A program made the translations under genes and the position numbers. A stretch of DNA of 64,000 bases from Burhinus oedicnemus. Lineage: Eukaryota > Chordata > Aves > Charadriiformes > Burhinidae. Shown here piece by piece: positions 26,256-38,597 of the stretch (positions are counted from its first letter, which is position 1; the number at the start of each line of letters is the position of its first letter). Under the pieces are notes generated by a model. That model was not told where the DNA came from. It saw only the letters and a list, made by a program, of their open reading frames with translations, and did no database searches. The stretch spans positions 1,262,141 through 1,326,140 of the forward strand of contig VFFE01007215.1 of NCBI GenBank assembly GCA_008921705.1, given 5' to 3'.

Positions 26256-27250
26256 CAAAACGCACAGAGACAACTATGGGCTCTCATCCCAGACTCCTGT
26301 CCTGACTAGACGCTGCTGAGGGAAGATAAAATGTGTTACTAGAATATAGTTGGGGTATTTTAGGACTTTACGCTTTTATTCACAGCTGAACACTTTCTGA
26401 ATATGATATGTTACTCTGCCCTAGATGTTATTGCATCGGCTCTCATATGGTGGTGCTCATGTTTGAAAATACAGCAGGGCTAGAAATATGTCCTTTTTCT
26501 CCTCCTTTGCAGAGCTGAGGGATGAACTGGATACATAAACAAATGTTCATTGGCATAATCATAGCCTTGTGTGACACTGGAAAGATTAATTTTCTGTAAC
26601 TAAAGTTCCATAAAAAGTTACTGGGACTACATGTGTTTGCGGATACCGCTTTCTTTTTAACATGTCAGACAGCGAGTTAGTGGTAATAGTGGCATTATGT
26701 AAGGAAATAAATCATGAAAAGTGCAAAAAAGAATCTGAAACATTTAACGCTAAATTTAAAGATTCAGAAAGATATTTAAATTTGACACAGAATGCTGGGA
26801 CCAAATGCTTTCAGTCTTTTCAGCCTGACTATTTTCTTTAACATTGACAAGTATTATTACACTTCTTGTGCTTCATGCTCCAATTTATATCTAGTCTAAC
26901 TTACATGTCAGTAAATTTATGTCTGACGTCAGTCTGGATCTTACTATCCTCTTTTTATTTTATGTTTACCTCACATTTCTATCAAATATCTCTGTCACTG
27001 AATTCAAATATACTTATTAAAGATAATGCCTGTGCTTCCAAAATAGGTACAATCACCACCTTTTCATTTTCACCTAGTTTAAATATTTTTTAAACTTTAT
27101 CTAACATATCTATTTTTTTTTTCCTTTTGGAACTTTATTTTTTCAGAGTGCTAATCTTATGCAGAAAGGTTGATATATGTTAGTAATAAATTCATAGAAA
27201 CCTTTTAGAATATTGCAAAATGATGGTATGGTTAAGTAAAATAAAGCAGG
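26256..27250. other. Intronic sequence just downstream of exon 1
   Basis: AT-rich, with no recognisable repeat or gene. The last 60 bases before 27,310 form the 5' part of the intron on the minus strand. Confidence 0.5.
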
Positions 27251-27310
27251 CTAAGTGATGACCAGGTTTTTCAAATGATGATTGTAATGAGTGGGCAAGG
27301 AAAAGGTTAC

Positions 27311-27619
27311 CTGAATGGCATTTGTTACATTCCATCCTGCTTCCCAGCTGGTGATCAGTTTGACCTGGGCATGTGGCAGGGGAGCTGGGGACTTGTATTC
27401 TGGATCCTGGTGGCAAACATCAAGCTCAAAGTTCAGGGGTCCATCTGGTTCCTCTCTCCCCTCACTGTGAGCTCTGTTCAGTTCATCTCTTCTAGCAAAA
27501 TTCACATGGTCTTCATCAGTGTCTAGGCAGCTGTCCCATCTCACCATCCCCCAAAAGAGGGATGGTGTTTCCCTAAAGCAGTAGAAAAGAGATGAAAAAG
27601 TCTGCTTCAGGTGAGCCAT
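27311..27619 (-). CDS. SLC32A1-like vesicular amino acid transporter, exon 1 (cytosolic N-terminal tail)
   Basis: This exon encodes residues 1-103 of a paralogue of the vesicular GABA/glycine transporter SLC32A1. The diagnostic part is its end, SWEAGWNVTNAIQ (residues 91-103), the segment that immediately precedes the first membrane span in SLC32A1 and the point where the vertebrate gene is split by its single intron. The splice donor follows at once (CAG then GTAACC, intron starting at 27,310), in phase 0. The ATG at 27,619 has A at -3 and G at +4, and the protein begins MAHL, comparable with the MATL start of SLC32A1. An acidic stretch (TDEDHVNFARRDEL, residues 34-47) matches the layout of the SLC32A1 tail, but residues 48-90 are not alignable by eye. 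No CpG island lies upstream. The start could be wrong if an internal Met (residue 25) is used; the exon itself is secure. Confidence 0.88.
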
Positions 27620-29328
27620 CCTGAATACTGAATATGAAACTAAATCTTTCCTTATGTGTCTTTATTTTTTTCAGCAGTTGTACATTGTTGATCCTTTTGT
27701 TAGGTTAGCCTTGATATTGTGGCTATGATTAATGAAGTTTGCCGTCCTTAGTTCATTTATTTGTGCCGGTTTCAAACGCCACCTAAAGAAATACCTCCAG
27801 GGTCTTCAACATACTGGCCAGAGTAGTCTGCAGTGAGATTTAGTAGTCTGCAAGCTGCAATTTACAATTCAAATCCTTTTTCCATTTACCTATGCTATCT
27901 ATGTAGATCAGTCATTCATGAAGCATCTACAGGTGGCTGCAAGAATCTCTTCCTGGAAATTATGCATGTTTCTAATACGAATAAATAGTTCTGCCAAAAG
28001 GAAAAAAATGCTTCATTAAAAACTAGAGTTGATGGACTGACTGCTAAGTAAATGCATGTGGAAAAGTGAACTCGTTTACATGTGAGAATTTTCTGCTGTG
28101 TTTTAGTGTCTACAGAGGTCAGTAGAACTTTAAAAATATTCTTAAAAAAGCTCAAAGTTGCAAGAGCAACAACAACAAAAAAGTAGCTTGTTCATAGCTA
28201 TATCTAATTCACAGCTGCTGGTGACAGTTAGGGGAACGACATAGAGCTGTGATTATACGTTTACTGCATGGAGGTAAATGGTGATACATTATGGTTATTC
28301 ACACTGCAAAATCCGAAAAAAGCATTTACTGAAGTATCCTCTTCATTCCTTGCGCAGCCCATGGAGTTTGTGAAAGAAAGGTAAAAAGAGAGAGTTGGTT
28401 GCACAGTTGTAGGATTATTTATGCCCATTTTCTTTTGTTGTTTCCCATGCGTGCCCCACATTCCTCTTCCCTTGTTGTTTCTTTATTAAGAGTACTGAGT
28501 TTTAATGGCTACATTTCTACATTAACAACTGAATAACTGGTACAATACTGCTAATCGTGCTGAAAAAAAGTATTTGCTTATAAAGGGTCTGAATTTGACC
28601 ATGTGAGATCAATTACAGTCCTCACTTGCACTAGCGTGTCCTTCCTGTTAGCTGAAATTTCAGGAATTCTCAAAAGAAATATGGAAGTTTACATTTCTGA
28701 ACTAGAATTCTGAACTGATGACTTTTTCTGCCAGATACATGTGAACTACAGTCTCACCAGTAACTCTCAGGTCTTGCTCATTTCCAAAATGAAATATCCT
28801 TCATGTAGATCTTGTTGTCTGGTTTTTCTCATGTGCTCAGGTGTAAATAAATACGGAGACAGCCATCACTGTTCTGTGTTTTGTGATCAGACACTGAAAT
28901 TTCTCTTGTTATGTTCACATAACTAATATTCTGAAGCTCTCCACAGTTTATCAATCAGTTCTAAAAAATATAAATATTTCAGAAATACTACAAGTACAGA
29001 ATTATGTTCCTTTGCCTACCTTGTTCAAGCCTCATCACTGATAGCTGTATGTGCTATGTCCATGGGTTTATCACTGGATGCTCTAGAGTATTTCTTTTAC
29101 ACACTGTGAAATCTGCTAATGTTGACGTGACCTGAATAACAAGTGGCTCTTGCATGTCAAAATATCCATTTCTTGGTATTTCTGAGCACCAAAGTAAATG
29201 TCACTAGCCGTCTCACAAACATATCGTGATGTCCTGGAGTGGCCTGGCAGGTGCTTGAATATACAACCATGGTTTTTACAGCAAATTTTGACCTCAATTT
29301 ACTCCTCCTCTCATCAAATCAACCCACC
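27620..29328. other. 5' flank of the SLC32A1-like gene
   Basis: This should contain the promoter and possibly 5' UTR. It is AT-rich without a CpG island or clear TATA box that I could tie to the gene. The 42 bases before the ATG contain TTCATATTCAG, which could serve as a splice acceptor for a non-coding first exon; this is only a possibility. Confidence 0.35.
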
Positions 29329-29435
29329 TGGATGCATTCCTGTCCAACCTGCTGTAGGTGAACCTGCTTTGGCAGAGGCGTTGGACTAGATGATCTCTGA
29401 AGGTCCCTTCCGACCCCTACCATTCTGTGATTCTC
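29329..29435 (+). repeat. CR1 LINE 3' tail
   Basis: The plus strand reads CTGGATGCATTCCTGTCCAA, then GGACTAGATGATCTCTGAAG, then GTCCCTTCCGACCC and ends CATTCTGTGATTCT, the standard CR1 3' UTR and tail. Only about 107 bp are retained. Confidence 0.92.
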
Positions 29436-31060
29436 TGAAACCCACTCCAGTAAAAAGCTTCAGGCAGATTTCTGAGAGGAACTGCTCTATAATAGGTGTA
29501 TATACTGCTCATATTAAGTAAACCTGGTAACAATATCTATAGAGTGAAAATAATAACGTAAAAATTACAAGGTTGATTTTCCTAATATATACAGAATGGT
29601 CTGAGATACACAAATGGAGTCATGGGAAGTGGTAAATATTAGTATGTATTTTCAGTCTATTTTTAAGCATTACTTCTGTAGGTGTTTACATTTCTGGACA
29701 GAAACATTTTGTTGTCATTGACTTGATCTCGTGAGAGGTATAACCTCATGAGACACACAATTTGCATTTAAAAAGCCATTTTTTTATTAATTAAATACAG
29801 ATAAGAATCATTTTAGCATCCTGAGGAACTGAATTACATCAAATGTAAAATTTGTTGTTGTTCATTTACAAATGATGCATTACGTAAGAAATTGCATTGT
29901 TTATCTCATGTTTGTAGAATTTTTTTTCTGTCTAAAAGAATTTATTGAGACAGCAGTCAGTGCTATTTGGTTGGGGTTTTTTGTTTTGTTTTGTTTTCAC
30001 ATTTTTTTGTTGTTTGGTTGGGGTTTTTTAAGTTTGTTTTTCCTTGTAAATTAGTCAGGGTTTCAGGCAGCTAGCTTAATCAAGGGAAGTGTAAGCAAGT
30101 TTAGGAACAGAGAGATACCTCTGGATATAGAACCATTTCATTTGCCTGTACAAGGTTAGAGAGGAATTATCCAGTTTTATCCAAGGTCCTCTGACAGCAG
30201 TGGAAAGAATCCCATTTTCAGATCTCTTATCTGTCGGACATATCACATCTGGAAGTCAGAAAAATTAAATAATAGTTAAAAAAGTTCTTCCACAATTACA
30301 CAAAATAACTTCAAAAATAATGTAAAATCTATTTTAAAAAATAACTTTTACTTAGTTTAAATTCACTGCTTACCTATTGACTACCAAATGCAAATGCAAG
30401 TAAGTTTATGTGTTTCCAGAAATATCTGAATTTTAATAAAATATTTGTGTTAGATGTCCCAAGCTTGGTATATTGATGGGACTATTTGTTTCGATGAAAT
30501 GTCAATATTAATCTCTGACATATAGCATAGAACAGGACAACACAGATTATCATTGTACAATATTTATTATTATTTATTTGTAATACTGCGTAGAGATCTT
30601 AGCAGCCACGTTTGGATTGTCTTAAAATCAAACAGTAGGAGACAGCTTCTTTATGAAAGGTTTACAGTTTAACAAGAGAAGACAGACAGAGACTTGGCAA
30701 TCAGGGAGTCTATCTTTCTTCTCTGTCTGCTGGGCATGGATATTTCATTCTATATATTACCTGCAGCTTTGATTTTTGCAGTCAGTAGGACAAATTATGC
30801 TCTTAGTTACATCACTGTGTATCTACTGGTTGTTTCACTGACATAAATAATGAGCAAAAGAAGATATATCAAATTTGGCTTTATTATTGCATTAAAAATT
30901 GCTCTCTAGACGACTGAAGCAAATTTCATACTCATTGTGCTACTTCCAGGTCATCAGAAATAAACAGTAAAGGCAAGAAATGAGAACTGAACTCAGTCAA
31001 AGGGTAGTCCAGTTCTTCACTTTTCCCATGCGCTACTTCTGCTAGACATTCTTTCTACAG
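29436..31060. other. Non-coding AT-rich sequence
   Basis: No gene is visible. A T/G-rich low-complexity stretch at 29,970-30,040 alternates GGGGTTTTTT and TTTTGTTTTG. The rest looks unique. Confidence 0.5.
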
Positions 31061-31120
31061 ATAGAATCCTAGAACAGTTTGGGTTGGAAAAGACCTTTAA
31101 GATCAAGTCCAACCATTAAA
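31061..31120 (-). repeat. CR1 LINE 3' tail fragment
   Basis: About 60 bp reading ATAGAATCCTAGAACAGTTT followed by GGGTTGGAAAAGACCTTTAA and GATCAAGTCCAACCATT. This is the complement of a CR1 3' end, heavily 5'-truncated. Confidence 0.85.
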
Positions 31121-32550
31121 GATGTTCTTTATCCACACAAGACTATCATAAGTTTAATTAAACCTTATGTCTTGTCTTAGGAAAAACTTCCTGATTTATG
31201 TTAGGCCCGTAAGTATGGTTATCATTGTCCTTGTCACCTATTCACCTCTTTCTATTTCAGTACCTAAATCGAGATTAAAATTTTCTCCTTGTAAAGTAGC
31301 AGACTATGACTGTGATTCATAAGCTTGACAGAGGTGAATTTCAGGCACAGGACGAGTGTGTGCATAGGCTTGGAAAAGACATCTTTCTTGGTCAGTAGGA
31401 TTTCATAGTGCTTTTGTCTTTTATAGCAGTGTATTTACAGATCTTTTTATATAATGGTCAACCCTATCTCTTCCTTATAATCTCACTTTTGCTGTGGGCT
31501 GCGTGTTTGGTTCATGTCGTGGCTGCTTAGCATACTCTTTCACAAGGGAGAAGATCTCTCTTCACAAAAAAAGGTGTCTTAAGTAGTCACAATTCTTAGT
31601 CATGAGGCAAATACAGCACTTCTAGGTAGGTAAGACATTTTTTCCACAATAAACGTCTGCTTAGAGGATGTGCACTGCTATTACTTCCCATAATGGAATC
31701 AGTTTACAACTAAAGGACTTTTTCACTCTTTTCATGTTAATGCACTAGGCCTATGTGTAAACCTGGGTCCAAGAGCATGAAAATATGAGAGTTAGGCAAA
31801 GATGGATGTGTGGTGTATTCCCACAGAACCCTGAAGCTGTATGGTGGAGTGACCAGGAATGCAGGTGCACTGCTGAGTACCCATGTTGCATAGTTTAGGT
31901 ACATTCTGGCTATGTTACTCTCCAGCACAAGCTCAGTAGGGTCCTTTTTTGGTAAAGAAGCTCTGTTTTGGTATTAGTCTAGCTTTCAGTACTGCCTGAA
32001 TGACTTTAAACTGTAAATAGAGATGACAGTGAAAAATGATAAAATACCTGAAATAAAACAGTGTTCAGTTTGACAGACATAACCAGAAAAAATATCACAG
32101 ACTATCCATCCACCCTTTGCTTTGTGTAGGTTAATGGTGACTAAGATGAGTAATTTTTTTGGAGTGAAATAAGGATTTCGGTTTTGGTACTGTAGATCCC
32201 TAAAACAAACATTTGCAACATTTTGTCACACTTGTAACTGATGCTTCTTATGAATGCTCAGGTTTCTTATCAAAATTAATCTTCTCCACGTGTTTCTGCC
32301 AATTATACAAATTTGGAAAGCAGACACAGATAATGCATAGCACATGATGAAAGATAATATTAGTAGTTGATTGTATGTTTGTGGAAAGGTTTCTTTGCAT
32401 TCACTTACATTTATTTGTATGCTTTTGTAAGGTTTTCTGTATTGTTGCTGGCTCTGTGCATATTACTCTGACTACTCTTAAATAGTTATTCAAAATTATG
32501 TTCATCCATGCAAATATATATAAGTATATGACTGTAAATGTGTGTGGCAC
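31121..32550. other. Non-coding AT-rich sequence
   Basis: No gene or repeat could be supported here. Confidence 0.5.
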
Positions 32551-32960
32551 TTTAGAAGTGCATGAAAGATAAGGTCCCTGCGCTAAGAAGATAAACTCTA
32601 ATCCAGACAGAAAAGAATTAATGTGATATCAATTTAAAACAAAAAGGAAAGAATGGAGTGCTTAATACTGAACAGATCAGTACGGGAAGGTTTCTTGAAA
32701 GATCTTGATCATTGGCATTTGTAGAGGACAGGTCTCATCAGAGAAGAAGGAGCTATTCAAAGCCTAAGGGACATGAAAGGAATTAAGCCTATAGTGGAGG
32801 GATAAAGAAAACAGTAGGAAAGAGGATTGTAAGAAACATATATCTGCATGGTGTAACTAAGAGAAAATAAGAACAGGCATAGAGACAGCAAGGAAACTGG
32901 AAAGATGAAATGTTCAAGGGCAGGATGTCATAGTATGAAGAACTTTGTTACTTATTGCCT
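32551..32960 (-). repeat. Ancient L2-like LINE remnant
   Basis: The plus strand contains AAGGTCCCTGCGCTAAGAAG followed by ATAAACTCTAATCCAGACAG, the decayed complement of an L2-clade 3' region. It continues to GCAAGGAAACTGGAAAGATG and GGATGTCATAGTATGAAGAA, which match the order of the antisense late ORF in that clade. It shares its opening block with the remnant at 17.7 kb. No protein is readable. Confidence 0.42.
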
Positions 32961-35900
32961 AAGACATGACACAAAAATCTCCATATGTAATCAGAATTGT
33001 GAATCTTTTCTGAGTTTCTCGAAGTTGCTATGTACAAAGATTGTTTCTATTTCTTCCAATACAGAAAAAGAGAATCAATTCTTGCAATTTTCACAGTTAA
33101 GGATATTCTGCTGGAAAAAGAAATGTAATTTGTGAGGATCAGAAACAATGCCAAGGAAAAAGACAGAAAGGTATTTCTTCAGCAGTGGCTATTTAAACGC
33201 ATCCCAGAGACGATCCTCAAGGAAGATATGGTCTCCACATCAAGCTTACAAGAGATGCAAATGCCAGAAGTAGGTACTGACCTTAATTCAGGCCATTTGT
33301 ACACATGCATTATGATGTAGTCCTTAACTGTCTAGAGGTTTATTTCTTCCCATTGGCTAGTTCATTGAAGAGAAATCACCATTATCTAGGAATGAATTAG
33401 AATTACGGAGCCGAGAGGACTGCAGATCTCAAGAAGAGACAAGGTAGTCGTGTACCTAATGGAGAAATGTATTTTCTCTTTGACTGCAACACTAAGTTAC
33501 AGCTTGGTGAGCTGCACCATGGTTTTCACATGGGTTAATACTGATGCAATTCCTCTGAGCAGCACAGAAATTTTCTGAGCTATCCATTTAGGCCCCTTTC
33601 ATATACATATATAGTAGAATAAACCAGGTGCTTCTAGGGAATGGTTTGTCTCAGCCTAAAGCTGGCACCTGAAGTAGGTCAGATGCTGTAGGTCAGTGCC
33701 ATAAAATAGACCATTTTCCCCCTCTGTATATAAGGGAAATCTGGGATCACTAGCTTAGAGTTATATACCTATCTGTACTGTAGTCATGTGAAGGCAAATG
33801 AGATGAAACCCATCCTATGCATTTCCCGAATGCTCATTTCAATTTGTGAATAACTGCTGCTGCAATGTAGCCCATCTTAGTGCTCTCACCAGAAACTGAT
33901 TAAATTTGGCATTCAAACCTATTAGCATTTTAGCTGATAATCTGTGCTTTTGTTCAGACATGTAAATATATGTAAATGAAAATAATTAATCCTATTGCTA
34001 AATGTTATAGTAGAAAAAGATTCATTTTTTAAAGAAATGAGAGCAAGATTTTAAACCTAATTTATTTGAAAGTACTTTGCTTTTGTTGATTTAGTTAGAG
34101 CCTTACATTTAGTTAGAGCCTTACATTTCTTAAATTATAGCTTTAGGGATAGTAGGAATTTGTTGATTCTGTGTTCAAGGTAGTTTTGATGTTGCATGCT
34201 CTGTTTTGTATGAGGTTCCACAGTGAGAACGACAATTAAAAAGAGATTCTGAATAACTCTCTTATGTGGAGACCATCCCTTGAGCACAGGATAAGAGGGG
34301 GGTGAAAATATGTGATTATGTGGTAAATGACTACCATAAGGATGCATAAAGGATCTGAATTAAGATTACAATAGCAAATCATAAATAACATCTACAGCTC
34401 TTCAGCACTGCCTTTTCAGGTTTACTGTTTAAGCAGTTCTTGGGATACGCCATTTTGTAGAGGTGCATTCATTTCATAGAACTAGAAAAGGGTCTCAGGT
34501 TGTGGCGAATACGCCAAGTGTCCGTCATACAGCTCATGCAGAAAGTGTACTGATGCAGTGATTCAATGGCATAATTCTTTTACTGGATTGATAAAATAAC
34601 ACAAATTTAATCTTAAACTTTCGTCACAATGGTTAACAGAATGTTAACTCAGTTTTGTTCTTGTTCTGCAGAATTTAAATGACAGTTTTAAAAAACTTTG
34701 TATTTATACTCTAATTTTAGATGGTGTGGTAAAAAAACCTATCAAACCCAACATACTGCCCTTTAATCCAGCAGCCCATATATTAATAACACACACAAAG
34801 ACGAATAAACAGACTGTCATGTCTGAAAAATTCGGTGGTGTAGGTGAGTGGACAGTGGATAGATACTAACATCCTGCTCCACTTCCTTATGAAATGAACT
34901 GTGAAGAGGAAAAGATCAAGAGTTTACTAATTGGAAATGTAACATCCAGATGAAGTAATCTGCCACTTAGAGAGGGATAGGAAAGCAATAAAGCATATCT
35001 ACAGGTAAAAGGTGAAGTTGATGGCTACAATTCAAGTTGAGACAGTTGTTGAGAACAAAATTGTCATGAGAATGAAGACCCACAGACATAAGCAATTCCT
35101 TATGTAGCACATAAAATTATTATTTCCACTTCTTTAGAAATAACTGAGATGTACAACATGAAAACCATGCTAGATATTTTTGTACATATGTTCCACAGCA
35201 TAATAGGTTTTTTTACTTTGCCTTCAGGAAAGAAAATGTGCCTCCATCAGAGCTGCAATTTTCTGTGTTTATTTGTAGTCCCACAGGCCCAACTGTATTG
35301 CTTCATCAGCAAGTTCTGCTCCTTCAGTTCTCATCCATACCCTCTCTATTCAAGAATTCATTCTTTAGAGGAAGAGTTTCTTCACTTATTATACGTCTTC
35401 ATTACAGGTACTATCTTCAAGGTATCCTATACAGGAAGATACAGGTGTAATTTATATGCATGGCATTATTATCATCTGTTTGTGCATTTCCTTTAGTGTT
35501 ATCCGTGGAAACTGTTACTTCTAGGAATCGTTGCAGTTAACAGAGAAGATGATTTAGTGTTGTGATGCTTACAGTCATTTGGAAACAAAATATTTTACTC
35601 TCATTCTTGGTGAGATACACTTTAGACCTTGAAGGATGATTAGGTGAAACATTAACCTAGTCCTGTGACTTTCCTCACGGTCTCTTACATTTAATTTTTT
35701 GATACAAAGTTCAAATATGTAGATGAATCATGAAATCACATAGTCTCACGACACAGACATCCATCATTGTAAGTGTACATGAAAAAAGAAAGAACTACAA
35801 AACATATCATTGCTTTCACAAGTAAACAAATGCTCTGAGGTGTTAAGCTTGGTTGTATTTTCCAACAGAGATTAAACATCGGCACTTCTCCAGATTAGAA

Positions 35901-38597
35901 TAAACAGTATGCAGTAATTACATCAAAATAATAGAAAATTTTACAGGTGGTTAAATCAGAATAAGCAGAGAAAACAAAAGGAGCAGAAAACAGCTGAACA
36001 GATCTCTCTTGTTCAGCTCTGTGAAGATCCTGTCAATCTTTTTCACGTTCTCTGACACTGCACAGTCTGCTCACCTTCTCCTGTTGGCAATGCAGGTCCT
36101 CAGCCAGAGCACATCCCCTGCAGGCAAGGACACCATCTTCTCCTGTCCCAGCCAAGGGAGAGATACCTTCCAGTAGACCCAGACCTGGATGGCCACACCT
36201 GCCCTTCAGAACTCTGAGTCAAGGCCTCTGCTGTACCACTAGTTGCTCCAGCTGATGCTAGGGACTGTGCCTTGTGGCACATGCCCAAGTTTATTGAGCA
36301 GACTTATGCTGTTTTAAGCAGCCTTCCAGCTCCCTTCCATGTACTCTTCTGCATGAACTACTGCATCTATTAGCTACTACTTGCTGCACTGCAGGGATGG
36401 TAGTTATACAGATGTTTTGCTAGCACTAGCTCAGTGAGTGTTTGACACTCCATCATCAGGTGTCAGTCGCAGATAAAAGGTCTAAGCACCTTTTGAGCAG
36501 GAAAGACTAGCAGACATTCTTACAAACCAAGTTTGCTAGAAGCAGAAGCCTCTAGTACTCACACTTTTCCAGCAGCAGGCACCCCAAAATTCTTAGACAA
36601 ATTCCAGGAAGTCTTCCCATCATCCCAGGCAACAAAAGAAGCCCAGAAGTTCCTGTGCAAAGTGTTGTGTCTGTTAGCTGCCTCCGTTTGCTGCACTCTG
36701 GGCAAAGGAAGTGAAATTTAAATAAATTAATATTACTTGTATAGCCTTATAATGCCTGGTTTTTGAGTAAGAGTGAGTCTTCTGCTTTATACTTTACAGG
36801 AGTATATAGTATAAGGCATCCCAATAGGTAAATAACTTTACCTGTCAAGAGAGTTATTTAAGCTAATTATCACAAAGGGGGTTTGTGTCTTCTACATGAG
36901 CTGTTATAAAAGTTGGGCAGAAGACAATGTTGAGAAACTCTTCTCCCACATTAAACAACTAAGATGGTTTCTCTTTAGCAGACCATTATTAATTGTTTTC
37001 AGGACTATTTCAGAAGATTGATTCATGCATAAAAATGTATTTAGTCAAGGATTTCAAGTTTCAGCAGCTCTGCTTAAAAAAGCTTTATAATTTTCTTCTT
37101 GAAGAAAGATCTTTAATTACATTGGAGCAATAGAGTGGGATTTATGCATATATTCTAATTATGTATTGGTAAAACTGAAAAGCTCTTCGCTAAAACCATG
37201 TGGAGAAAAATCAGACACATGCCAGCACTTCATTACTGAGAACTTAAGAGGAATTGTGTGGTGGCTTATTATCAGCATTACATAAATAGAAGGGCACTCT
37301 ACATATTGCATATGTCGACACAGTCTTTTAGATTGAAAAATAGGCTGATTTTGAGAAAACAGGAGGATACAAATTAACTTGGTTAATTAAACCAAAGCAA
37401 TTAATTCTACACAGTGATATTAGATATTACTACCTGTTTAGTAGAGCAAGCATAATAATAAACATGTTCTTTCTAAGTTAAATCTGTATATACACATCCA
37501 TGCCCAGATATATATGGAGAATAAGATGAAAAATCGAGGTTCATTCAACCACAAGCTAATTAGATCTAAGTGATCATCAAATAGTATGGTTAGCTTATAT
37601 AATCATTCATAAGAATTACATGCCTATAGCATGAGCAGAATATATGACATGCTTTCTGTTTAAACAGAAGCCTTTATGATGAAGGGTTTTCTCATGTTGT
37701 AAACAAGAACAGCTGGTGAACAGCCTGTGTTACAACACACTGTAATAACAATACAATAGACTTATTGTTACTTCTAAGATTGTGCATAAAGAAGTTATTC
37801 ATATTTTAAACACAGAATTACTGCGCACTTCTTGCCAAATTGCAGACCCTCATGAACAATTCCCTTTGAGTCAGAAGCATATGACTTCCTAGGGTCAGTC
37901 CATAAGATGATAAAATAATTAAGACTCATGAGGGGGTTGGGTGTGTACAATATACAGATGCTGACTCGAAATTCATAGAAGGGAACCGAATAAACTCTGA
38001 ATCTGAGCAGGGTAGGGGGCGTAGCAGTAGAAGTTAGAAATGAGGAAGGAAATAACGGTGTGTCCCTATAGTGAGTCCCTCTGCTGAAACTCACATTTGG
38101 CTAACTCCTGCAGCTTGCTCTTTGTTATCAAGACCTTTTATATTATTCATCTACCCATAAAAAAAGATATTGCTGTATATTCTAAATGAACCAGCTCATT
38201 AAATGTAAAGAGAGTTGACATAGTGGTTTGATTACGGGGAAGATTTCTTGTGGCTGTGTGTGTAAAATACCTAGCTCATTATTTTTTAGGTAAAAAAGCA
38301 TCCTAAATTATGCACAGCACACATATCACTGCATGATTAAACAACATAAATAATTTCCTAATACTTGCAATATCTCATTTCTACCTCTACCAGTAAGTAC
38401 TCTCAATGAGAGGTATTACTGAATTTTTTTAGGGTAAGTTCAAAGTAGGGCAAGTATGAATAAGAGACTTCCGCTATTGTCAGTTCTAGTCTTCTCTTAT
38501 TATGGACAAATTTCTTGTGTAATCTGTTTCTTAAACTGATCAAATTTGATTTTAAGCTTCTAAGGTTTCTTGTCTAAATTATTCCTATGAGAAGACT
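32961..38597. other. Non-coding sequence, no gene recognised
   Basis: AT-rich, with an 18-bp tandem duplication at 34,090-34,125 (TTTAGTTAGAGCCTTACA twice). A GC-richer patch at 36,030-36,330 has an open minus frame of 62 codons; its complement contains CTCAATAAACTTGGGCATGT, reminiscent of an LTR poly(A) region, but no LTR ends were found. Nothing else could be supported. Confidence 0.45.
34090..34125. repeat. 18-bp tandem duplication
   Basis: TTTAGTTAGAGCCTTACA occurs twice in direct succession. Confidence 0.93.

Larger units (their letters stand above)
3558..27310 (-). other. Intron of the SLC32A1-like gene (about 23.75 kb)
   Basis: The donor GTAACC at 27,310 and the acceptor CTTTTCAG ending at 3,558 bound a phase-0 intron at the position where SLC32A1 is also interrupted. 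The two exons share strand, order, phase and family, which supports joining them. The intron contains the repeats and the pseudogene listed separately. I saw no additional exon with SLC32 similarity inside it. Confidence 0.85.

Noticed and set aside
27275..27526. Plus-strand frame over exon 1
   Set aside because: It is a shadow of the real minus-strand exon, which has SLC32A1 similarity.
36030..36330. An LTR at 36.0-36.3 kb
   Set aside because: The complement has an AATAAA in a plausible context, but no TG/CA ends, target duplication or family match could be found.
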